Assembly (NCBI RefSeq): GCF_026810365.1
Contig: NZ_CP113948.1
Span: 1,575,001 to 1,639,000, forward strand
Reading direction: 5' to 3'
DNA length: 64,000 bases
DNA from: Flavobacterium praedii
GTDB taxonomy: Bacteria; Bacteroidota; Bacteroidia; Flavobacteriales; Flavobacteriaceae
The notes under the pieces were generated by a model, which saw only the letters and a list, made by a program, of their open reading frames with translations, searched no databases and was not told the DNA's origin. Below are positions 1 through 7,371 of the stretch, piece by piece (the stretch's first letter is position 1; the number at the start of each line of letters is the position of its first letter). The position numbers were made by a program, and so were the translations under genes.

Positions 1-938
1 GTATTATTGCATACAATTCTGAATCTAAAGTAATTGAAACAGTTCGTCCGAACGGGGTTTTGATTGCTCAAATTACACCTCGAGGTGGTCGTATATCAGG
101 AACATCATCTATTGTTCAATTGGATGCATGGAGTTGGAAAGATGCACTTTTAAAAGAAAATGATGGTATCCATTTGGATTTCCCTTCTAGTTTCAAAAGA
201 AGTGGAAGTTGGTTTGAACCTGGAACAAAGGAACCAAACAAAGATTATAAAACACAAATTGAGGAAATTAATTCTTTTTTATCGAATGCTAAAGCCTATA
301 ATTTAGATACAGCTAAAGAAAGAAACCTCATTTTAGAAGCCACAAAAGGATTGTTTGATGGAACTCAAACCTTATTTATTCATGCCGATGAAGAAAAGCA
401 AATTAGAGACGGAATCCAAGTAGCCCTATCAAATGGAATTTCAAAAATAGTTATTGTGGGTGGATATGATGCCTATAAAACTACCGATATTCTTCAAAAA
501 AATAATATTGGAGTATTATTAAGACGTGTTCACGATATGCCTTTAAGTGACGATCAAGATGTAGATTTACCCTTTAAAATGGCAAAACTATTGACGGATA
601 AAGGAATTCTGGTTGGTTTGGAAAACAGTGGAAGTCATGAAAGAATGAATACCCGTAATTTACCGTTTTTGGCAGGGACTTGTGCTGCTTATGGTTTGGA
701 CAAAGAAATAGCCTTACAATTGATAACTTATAATACCGCAAAAATTTTAGGAATTGACAATTTATGCGGAACTTTGGAAATAGGTAAAGATGCGACTTTA
801 TTTATTTCAGAAGGAGACGCATTGGATATGAGAACAAATAAATTGACTCAAGCTTTTATTCAAGGAAGAGGAATCAGTTTGGAGACACATCAAAGTCAAT
901 TGAATACTAAGTTTAAACAAAAATACAATCAAAAATAA
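1..938 (+). CDS. Amidohydrolase superfamily protein, 3' part only (probably non-catalytic)
   Basis: The open frame runs in from the left edge and about 312 codons are visible, so the true start lies outside the window. The segment looks like the C-terminal half of an imidazolonepropionase-like amidohydrolase: a strand ending in a His (LFIHADEE), then the barrel strand IVIVGGYDAY, and the usual tail in which the protein binds cofactor-proximal strands (GTLEIGKDATLFI). Residues normally supplying later metal ligands are not evident: the strand that usually ends in His reads VGGYD, and the strand that usually ends in Asp reads GLENSGSHERMN. Flavobacteria commonly carry such a degenerate paralogue beside an active one, and this may be that partner. 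The stop is 8 bp before the next gene, so the two are probably cotranscribed. The family call is fairly sure; the loss of activity is inference. Confidence 0.8.
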   Translation, partial: IIAYNSESKVIETVRPNGVLIAQITPRGGRISGTSSIVQLDAWSWKDALLKENDGIHLDFPSSFKRSGSWFEPGTKEPNKDYKTQIEEINSFLSNAKAYNLDTAKERNLILEATKGLFDGTQTLFIHADEEKQIRDGIQVALSNGISKIVIVGGYDAYKTTDILQKNNIGVLLRRVHDMPLSDDQDVDLPFKMAKLLTDKGILVGLENSGSHERMNTRNLPFLAGTCAAYGLDKEIALQLITYNTAKILGIDNLCGTLEIGKDATLFISEGDALDMRTNKLTQAFIQGRGISLETHQSQLNTKFKQKYNQK

Positions 939-946
939 CACCGATT

Positions 947-1324
947 ATGGGACTATTTAATGCAATTTTAGGTAATGCTTCTGAAGTAAACAACGAGAAT
1001 CTTTCAAAAGAATTTGAACCTTTACTAATTGAAGGAGAAACTATTGAGAAAGGGTATAAAGTAATAAAAGACATGTTTGTTTTTACCAATAAAAGATTGA
1101 TTTTGGTCGAAAAACAATTAGTAGGAAGCAAAGTTGATTACCTCTCGATTCCGTATTCATCCATTAAAAAATTCTCTAAAGAAAGCGCGGGAATACTTGA
1201 CATGGATGCTGAATTAAAGATTTGGTTAACTGGTGAAGATGCTCCAATTTCCAAACAATTTGGCAAAGGCGGAAATAACATCAACGAAGTATATCAAATC
1301 CTGAGCCAGCATATTTTGAAATAA
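947..1324 (+). CDS. PH domain-containing protein (bacterial bPH_1 type)
   Basis: This is a 125-residue soluble protein with no signal peptide or membrane segment. Its central part (about residues 25-120) has the look of the bacterial pleckstrin-homology-like fold: an IEKGYK strand, then FVFTNKRLILVEKQ, then YSSIKKFSKE, which are the hallmark strands of the bPH_1/YvbH-like family. These proteins are mostly uncharacterised and no function can be assigned. The ATG sits 8 bp after the stop of the amidohydrolase, which suggests one transcript. Confidence 0.75.
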   Translation: MGLFNAILGNASEVNNENLSKEFEPLLIEGETIEKGYKVIKDMFVFTNKRLILVEKQLVGSKVDYLSIPYSSIKKFSKESAGILDMDAELKIWLTGEDAPISKQFGKGGNNINEVYQILSQHILK

Positions 1325-1513
1325 TCGTAGCTTTTCAATTACTGATTTTAATTATTAGAGAAAAGAAGATAGAGAAAAGAAAACAGATTGTAAGACGTTG
1401 ATTTTAGAATACAGAATTTAATTTTAGTACTCTAACTATTGAATCTTTTTTCTTCTCTTTATTCTATATTCTTTTCTCTATTTTCTATTAAAAAAATCTT
1501 AAAACCCACTCTT
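1325..1513. other. Intergenic region with imperfect purine/pyrimidine inverted repeat
   Basis: A purine-rich stretch near 1358-1385 (repeats of AGAGAAAAGAA) is roughly complementary to a pyrimidine-rich stretch near 1444-1487. It could fold into a long imperfect hairpin just before the epimerase gene. No U-tract terminator is obvious. The longest in-frame extension of the epimerase into this region would put a non-conserved leader on the enzyme and was not used. Confidence 0.4.
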
Positions 1514-2524
1514 ATGAAAATCATTATTCGAACTTTTAAGCTAAAATTAAAACACACCTTTACAATTTCTAGAGAATCACATGATATTCAACCCACTTTA
1601 ATCGTTGAATTACAAAGCGACGGATATTCTGGTTTTGGTGAGGCTACTTCAAATCCATATTATAACATTACTGTGGATTCTATGAGAGCCAATTTAGAAG
1701 CGATCATTCCGTTTATTGAATCACATAATGATGAAACTCCTGAGGAATTCTGGGATAGCGCTTCGGCATTATTAAAAAACGACATGTTTGCTTTATGTGC
1801 TTTGGATATGGCTTACAACGATTTGTATGCCAAGAAAAAGGGCAAGAAACTATACGAACTTTGGGGAAATTCTCCATCGCACAACCCAAAAACCGATTAC
1901 ACTATTGGGATAGACAAAATAGACAAAATGGTCATGAAACTCAAAGAGATGCCATGGCCCATTTATAAAATTAAATTAGGTACCAAAGACGATATTGCTA
2001 TTGTAACAGAATTACGCAAACATACTGATGCTCGTTTTCGAATAGATGCCAATTGCGGTTGGACGGTTACAGAAACGATTAACAATGCTGTTGCATTAAA
2101 AAAGCTAGGGGTCGAGTTTTTGGAACAACCCATAAAAGCAGATCAGTGGGCGGCCCACAAAGAAGTCTTTAAACATTCTGTCTTGCCAATTATTGCCGAC
2201 GAGAGTTGTATCATAGAGGAAGACGTTGCCAAATGTCATCATCATTTTCACGGTGTGAATATAAAATTGGTGAAATGTGGTGGGCTTACACCAGCCAGAA
2301 GAATGATTGCCGAAGCCAAACTCTTGGGTATGAAAACTATGGTGGGATGTATGACAGAATCCTCGGTTGGAATTTCGGCAATTGCCCATTTATTGCCACA
2401 ATTGGATTTTGTAGATATGGATGGCGCTTTGTTATTATCAGAAGATATTGCCTCCGGAGTAACAATTACTGATGGAATTATACATTATGCAGATTCTAAT
2501 GGAATTGGAGTTACACTAAATTAA
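1514..2524 (+). CDS. Dipeptide epimerase (L-Ala-D/L-Glu epimerase-like, enolase superfamily)
   Basis: This 336-residue protein belongs to the muconate-lactonizing/epimerase branch of the enolase superfamily. These enzymes invert the L-Ala-D-Glu type dipeptides released from peptidoglycan. The catalytic KxK pair is visible at K152/K154 (YKIKLG), the metal ligands in RIDANCGW (D178), in LEQPI and in IADES, and the second catalytic lysine in GVNIKLVKCGG. I chose the ATG at 1514 because MKIIIRTFKLKLKHTF begins the family capping domain. An in-frame start 75 bp upstream would add a low-complexity leader. A PLP enzyme follows after 5 bp. Exact dipeptide specificity cannot be read from the sequence. 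Confidence 0.85.
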   Translation: MKIIIRTFKLKLKHTFTISRESHDIQPTLIVELQSDGYSGFGEATSNPYYNITVDSMRANLEAIIPFIESHNDETPEEFWDSASALLKNDMFALCALDMAYNDLYAKKKGKKLYELWGNSPSHNPKTDYTIGIDKIDKMVMKLKEMPWPIYKIKLGTKDDIAIVTELRKHTDARFRIDANCGWTVTETINNAVALKKLGVEFLEQPIKADQWAAHKEVFKHSVLPIIADESCIIEEDVAKCHHHFHGVNIKLVKCGGLTPARRMIAEAKLLGMKTMVGCMTESSVGISAIAHLLPQLDFVDMDGALLLSEDIASGVTITDGIIHYADSNGIGVTLN

Positions 2525-2529
2525 ATAAC

Positions 2530-3600
2530 ATGGATGTAAACGAGATTCCAAATAGAGTGTTTTATAAGGATGAAAAAGAATATCTATATTTTGGTGGTAC
2601 CAATTATTTAGGAGTTACTACCCTACCAGAATTCCAATCAATACTTTGGAAAAGTTTGAAAAAATGGGGAACAAGTTATGGAAGTTCGAGATCAGCAAAT
2701 ATTCAATTAGAAATTTATAAAACCGCCGAAGATCTACTGTGCAAATTGATGCGTACGGAAGCTACTGTTACCGTTTCATCTGGGATGTTGGCTGGAAAAC
2801 TGGCATTAGAACAATTACAACACACCACTGATTTAATTTTTCACTTCCCCGGTACTCATCCTGCTTTAATACATCCTTCTTCTTTGCCGTTACTTCTAAA
2901 TGGAAAATTAAATCCATTTCTTTTTGACAGTACTGTTTTAAAAATAGGAATAGTTGCCGATGCGATTCCTTCATTAGAGGTCACTCCTATTGATTTAAGT
3001 ATTATAAATAAAATTCCAAATGAAAAAAAAATAACGTTACTACTAGACGAATCTCATAGTATTGGAATAATGGGTAATGAGGGCCAAGGTATTTTGAAGC
3101 AATACGAGTTACCAAACATTATCCAAAAAATAGCCATTGCATCCTTTGGTAAAGCCTTAGGGTTATCAGGCGGATATATCTCAGGTGATTTGGATTTTAT
3201 AAATGGAATAAAAAAACTACAAAATTGTATTGGCGCTTCAGGAATGAATCCAGCATTTCTAGAAACTTTTGTAAACGCACAAGAAATCTACCAATTGCAA
3301 AGACAACTTTTAAAGCAAAATATAAAGCATGTTGCTGAAAATTTAATACCAAATCCAGCTTTTACTTTTTCAAAAGAATATCCAGTAATCTATTTTGACA
3401 ATGAAGAAGTTTTACAATTAGTATTAGAAAATAATATAATACCAACCTGTTTCCCCTATCCCACTTCCTCGGGAAAATTAAGCCGAATTGTTATCTCCGC
3501 CCATCATACAAAAGAAGACTTAGATAAAATGATTCAGCAATTGAATATTGCAACAAAATTATCTTCAGATTTTGAAGGCGATATCCGATTTGTGTTGTAA
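2530..3600 (+). CDS. PLP-dependent class II aminotransferase / AONS-like enzyme
   Basis: This 356-residue fold-type I PLP enzyme resembles the 2-amino-3-ketobutyrate CoA ligase and 8-amino-7-oxononanoate synthase family. It shows the N-terminal NYLGVT strand, a Gly/Ser-rich SSRSAN region, LLLDESHSIGIMG carrying the Asp that binds the pyridine nitrogen, and the Schiff-base lysine at K208 (ASFGKALGLSGGY). At 356 residues it is shorter than typical AONS (about 385-400), and no biotin genes are near. It starts 5 bp after the epimerase, so the pair is probably an operon, perhaps in amino-acid or peptide salvage. The substrate is unknown. Confidence 0.75.
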   Translation: MDVNEIPNRVFYKDEKEYLYFGGTNYLGVTTLPEFQSILWKSLKKWGTSYGSSRSANIQLEIYKTAEDLLCKLMRTEATVTVSSGMLAGKLALEQLQHTTDLIFHFPGTHPALIHPSSLPLLLNGKLNPFLFDSTVLKIGIVADAIPSLEVTPIDLSIINKIPNEKKITLLLDESHSIGIMGNEGQGILKQYELPNIIQKIAIASFGKALGLSGGYISGDLDFINGIKKLQNCIGASGMNPAFLETFVNAQEIYQLQRQLLKQNIKHVAENLIPNPAFTFSKEYPVIYFDNEEVLQLVLENNIIPTCFPYPTSSGKLSRIVISAHHTKEDLDKMIQQLNIATKLSSDFEGDIRFVL

Positions 3601-3960
3601 TTTATGAATCAGCATTTTTCAAAGTGTATACTTAAAAGTATAACTGCAAAGAATTATGCACTTCAAACACATTAAACTTAAAATGCATTTTTAACATTAA
3701 ACAACATTCTTATTTGATTTATAACATATCCATATATTTTGAAACAATTACACTCTTTTAAAAAGAAAATCTGATACAAATAAGCTTGTATAATTACATA
3801 AAATTATACATTTTTCGATTTAAATACGAATTTAAACAAATGACCCCTAATTTAATGGGGTCTAAATGAAAATATCATAAAAATTAAAAACCAACACCCA
3901 TTTTAACTACCGCTTATGAATGATTTTTTATTTTTGCAAAAAAAATTAATTTTTAAAACA
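3601..3960. other. AT-rich leader region of the first ammonium transporter gene
   Basis: This is non-coding DNA that is strongly AT-rich. One compact hairpin is visible: GACCCC at 3842-3847 pairs with GGGGTC at 3857-3862 around a 9-nt AT loop. It lies about 100 bp before the amt start and has no U-tract, so it could be a leader structure or an operator as readily as a terminator of the upstream gene. Confidence 0.4.
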
Positions 3961-5277
3961 ATGCGAAAAATAGTTTTAACTGTGATTCTAGTCACAATTT
4001 TGGTATTAACCTATTTCTCTAATTTTTTCCTGACCAACAACACAATAAACCCATCCGAAGTTGCAAAATTCAACACCGGTGACATTGCATGGATGCTTGT
4101 AGCCTCAGCCTTAGTGTTATTAATGACACCAGGACTTGGGTTCTTTTACGGTGGAATGGTTGGAAAAAAAAATGTTATTAGTACAATGCTCCAAAGTTTT
4201 ATGGCAATGGTTATTGTAACCGTATTATGGGTCCTTATTGCATTTGGATTATCCTTTGGCCCATCAATAGGAGGCATAATCGGTAACCCATTACCTTACA
4301 TACTATTTCAAGGGGTAGGAATTGGAACTTCCTGGAAACTTGCCCCTACAATTCCATTTTTATTATTTGCTTTATTTCAAGTTAAGTTTGCAATAATTAC
4401 ACCCGCAATAGTAACAGGTGCTTTTGCAGAACGCATTCGTTTTTGGGCTTACATGCTATTTATGGTTTTATTCATATTATTTGTATATGCTCCACTTGCA
4501 CATATGACTTGGCATCCAGACGGAATATTATTCAACCTTGGTGTACTTGATTTTGCCGGTGGAACGGTAGTACATATGAGTGCAGGATGGGCAGCATTAG
4601 CAGGCGCAATGTTTCTTGGAAAACGCAAAGTTCCCAAAGCAAATCCGGCGCGTATCACTTATGTGCTATTAGGCACAGGATTACTTTGGTTTGGATGGTT
4701 TGGTTTTAATGCAGGTTCAGCTATGGGAGCTAATGGTCTTGCTGCTCAAGCATTAGGCACAACAACAGTAGCAGCCGCAGCCGCCTCAATGGCATGGGTA
4801 TTTATTGATAAAATAATGGGCCACAAACTTTCAGCAATGGGAGCTTGTATAGGTGCTGTAGTAGGTTTAGTAACTATTACTCCAGCTGCAGGATATGTTA
4901 GCATGCCACATGCAATAACAATAGGCGTGTTAGGTAGTTTAATTAGTAACATTATGGTAAGTAAATTTCCAAAAGGCAAAATTGACGATGCTTTAGATGT
5001 TTTTGCCTGCCATGGCGTTGGAGGAATGGTAGGAATGGTATTAACAGGCGTCTTTGCTTCAAAAAATATAAATCCAGCAGTAGTAGATCAAGGTTTGGCT
5101 TTTGGAGAAACAAAGTTATTCACCAACCAAATGATTGCATTAGTAGGGGTTTCAATATTTGCATTTACAATGTCTTACTTCCTTTTCTTTATTGTTAATA
5201 AAATAACTCCTTTAAGAGTTTCTGAAGAAAGAGAAGAATTAGGACTCGATATCAGTCAACATGGCGAATACCTATAA
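3961..5277 (+). CDS. amt: Ammonium transporter (Amt family), copy 1
   Basis: This 438-residue polytopic inner-membrane protein of the Amt/Mep/Rh family conducts ammonium. It begins with a signal-like hydrophobic segment, followed by the Amt signature MTPGLGFFYGGMVGKKNV. Both pore twin-histidine regions are present: GTVVHMSAGWAALAG and DVFACHGVGGMVG. I chose the ATG at 3961 because the paralogue downstream starts at the same residue (MRKI); the longer frame adds 15 residues without a counterpart. A hairpin with a T-run follows the stop. It is very close in sequence to the copy at 5811; by eye about four residues in five are identical. No glnK/PII gene accompanies it in the window. Confidence 0.93.
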   Translation: MRKIVLTVILVTILVLTYFSNFFLTNNTINPSEVAKFNTGDIAWMLVASALVLLMTPGLGFFYGGMVGKKNVISTMLQSFMAMVIVTVLWVLIAFGLSFGPSIGGIIGNPLPYILFQGVGIGTSWKLAPTIPFLLFALFQVKFAIITPAIVTGAFAERIRFWAYMLFMVLFILFVYAPLAHMTWHPDGILFNLGVLDFAGGTVVHMSAGWAALAGAMFLGKRKVPKANPARITYVLLGTGLLWFGWFGFNAGSAMGANGLAAQALGTTTVAAAAASMAWVFIDKIMGHKLSAMGACIGAVVGLVTITPAAGYVSMPHAITIGVLGSLISNIMVSKFPKGKIDDALDVFACHGVGGMVGMVLTGVFASKNINPAVVDQGLAFGETKLFTNQMIALVGVSIFAFTMSYFLFFIVNKITPLRVSEEREELGLDISQHGEYL

Positions 5278-5303
5278 TACTATTAAATTTTAATAATTCT
5301 AAG

Positions 5304-5336
5304 CACTCTAAAAATCATTTTAGGGTGTTTTTTTTT
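5304..5336 (+). terminator. Rho-independent terminator after amt copy 1
   Basis: The 10-bp stem CACTCTAAAA / TTTTAGGGTG (one G-U pair) has a 4-nt loop and is followed by nine T. It ends the first amt transcript, so the second amt is expected to have its own promoter. A near-identical stem follows the second copy, consistent with duplication of the whole unit including its terminator. Confidence 0.85.
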
Positions 5337-5810
5337 ACCAGCAATACTCCTAACTACAATTCCACAAAAAAAACAACATATTGAATATAATATCAATTTC
5401 ATCATTCAAAAGATATGATAGATATTAAAAACAATATTTCATATCATTTAGTCTAAAGATTTCCCTTATAGTATTCAATTATAACTAAAATATTTGAAAC
5501 ACAAAAACATAAAGTAAGCTTCATACAAAATGCAATACTGAATAAAAATTAAGTTAACATTAACATTTTTACCGTTCAATTACCCAAAAAGTCGATAATC
5601 CCAACCAATACTTGCTTATTTAAGAATAAACTATCAAAAAATACTTAACTATTCATTAACACATTCTATATTTATCATTCAAAAAATATTTACCCCTCAA
5701 AATTCATGGGTATATAATTATAAATTCATAAAAATACGCCATCACACCCTATTTTTTTTGCATGTGTCAATACATTTAATACTTTTATAAAAAAATTAAA
5801 ACCAAAAACT
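5337..5810. promoter_or_regulatory. AT-rich region expected to hold the promoter of amt copy 2
   Basis: Nearly 475 bp separate the terminator of the first amt from the ATG of the second. The DNA is extremely AT-rich with no coding frame. I found no exact TAnnTTTG promoter motif, although a T-run followed by GC at about 5752-5762 is close. Length and position suggest a regulated promoter region. Confidence 0.35.
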
Positions 5811-7136
5811 ATGCGAAAAATTATTTTAGGTGTGATACTAATCACCATTCTGGTATTATCAATTTTCTCAATTCATTTCTTTGTAGAATCTCCAACATTA
5901 GGCGCTCATGTTGTCGAATTAAAATTAGACACAGGAGACACTGCTTGGATGATAGTTGCCTCAGCTCTTGTATTATTAATGACTCCAGGATTAGGATTCT
6001 TTTACGGAGGGATGGTTGGCAAAAAGAATGTAATTAGTACCATGTTACAAAGCTTTATGGCAATGGTTATAGTAACTGTATTATGGGTTATAATCGGATT
6101 TGGATTGTGCTTCGGACCTTCTATTGGAGGTATTATTGGAGACCCAACTTCGAACATTTTCTTTCAAGGTGTTAGTGCAAATACCGCTTGGGAACTAGCA
6201 CCAACAATTCCATTCATTTTATTTGCACTATTTCAAGCAAAATTTGCAATCATTACTCCTGCATTAATAACTGGAGCATTTGCTGAACGAGTTCGTTTCT
6301 GGGCTTACTTATTATTCATGGTATTGTTCATTTTATTTGTGTACGCTCCATTATGTCATATGACTTGGCATCCTGATGGATTATTCTTCGGATGGGGAGT
6401 ATTAGATTTTGCTGGAGGTACCGTGGTTCACATGAGTGCTGGTTGGGCTGCTTTAGCTGGAGCTATCTTCTTAGGAAAAAGAAAAGTACAAAAAACAAAC
6501 CCTGCTCGTATCACTTATGTTTTATTAGGAACTGGTTTATTATGGTTCGGATGGTTTGGTTTCAACGCTGGATCTGCTGTAGGTGCAAGTAGTCTTGCTG
6601 CTCAAGCATTAGGAACCACAACTGTTGCTGCAGCTGCCGCTGCCATGGCATGGGTATTTATGGATAAAATCCTTGGACATAAACTTTCTGCAATGGGAGC
6701 TTCCATCGGAGCAGTAGTAGGTTTGGTTGCCATTACCCCTGCAGCAGGATTCGTAAGTATTCCTCACGCAATAGCCATTGGTATTATCGCCAGTATCATA
6801 AGTAACTTTGTAGTGAGTAAATTCCCTAAAGGCAAAATTGATGATGCCTTAGACGTATTTGCTTGTCATGGAGTTGGAGGTATGGTAGGTATGCTTTTAA
6901 CTGGTGTATTTGCATCAAAAGCCATAAACCCAATTGTAGGTGATAACCAAGGTTTAATTTTTGGTGATGCTACATTATTTTTAATCCAATTGAAAGCATT
7001 AGTTATAGTTTCTATATTTGCTTTCACAGTATCATATGCATTATTCTTCATTGTAAATAAAATCACTCCGTTACGAGTTACCGAAGAAAAAGAAGAATTA
7101 GGATTAGACATCTCTCAACACGGAGAATTCCTTTAA
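5811..7136 (+). CDS. amt: Ammonium transporter (Amt family), copy 2
   Basis: This is a 441-residue Amt/Mep/Rh channel, homologous along its whole length to the gene at 3961. It has the same signal-like N-terminus, the same signature GLGFFYGGMVGKKNV, both twin-His motifs (TVVHMSAGW and FACHGVGGMVG) and the same C-terminal cytosolic tail ending in GLDISQHGE. The region between residues 20 and 40 and several periplasmic loops differ most, as expected for divergence after duplication. It is flanked by its own AT-rich upstream region and its own terminator, so the copies can be regulated separately. Confidence 0.93.
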   Translation: MRKIILGVILITILVLSIFSIHFFVESPTLGAHVVELKLDTGDTAWMIVASALVLLMTPGLGFFYGGMVGKKNVISTMLQSFMAMVIVTVLWVIIGFGLCFGPSIGGIIGDPTSNIFFQGVSANTAWELAPTIPFILFALFQAKFAIITPALITGAFAERVRFWAYLLFMVLFILFVYAPLCHMTWHPDGLFFGWGVLDFAGGTVVHMSAGWAALAGAIFLGKRKVQKTNPARITYVLLGTGLLWFGWFGFNAGSAVGASSLAAQALGTTTVAAAAAAMAWVFMDKILGHKLSAMGASIGAVVGLVAITPAAGFVSIPHAIAIGIIASIISNFVVSKFPKGKIDDALDVFACHGVGGMVGMLLTGVFASKAINPIVGDNQGLIFGDATLFLIQLKALVIVSIFAFTVSYALFFIVNKITPLRVTEEKEELGLDISQHGEFL

Positions 7137-7163
7137 AAAAAACCACTAACCAAACCATTTTTC

Positions 7164-7201
7164 AAAAACACTCTAGAATTTATTTTAGAGTGTTTTTTTT
7201 T
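7164..7201 (+). terminator. Rho-independent terminator after amt copy 2
   Basis: The stem around CACTCTA / TAGAGTG, extended by A-T pairs on the outside and a weak inner stem, is followed by a run of ten T. The loop is AT-rich. It is nearly the same hairpin as that after copy 1. Confidence 0.85.
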
Positions 7202-7371
7202 ATTTAGTCTTAGATTAAAATTTTTTAATTTTCAATTCACCTACCCTATTAATTATCATACATACCAATATTAACAATATTACAATATTTTATATTTAGC
7301 TTGTAAAATATACATATTTTTACTTAATTTATAAAAAATTTACATTAAGCCATTTTATAAATTAATTTCAC

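Noticed and set aside
3842..3862. Terminator of the PLP enzyme gene or a riboswitch before amt
   Set aside because: The 6-bp stem has no T-run and lies 240 bp after the stop. No known riboswitch core was recognised.
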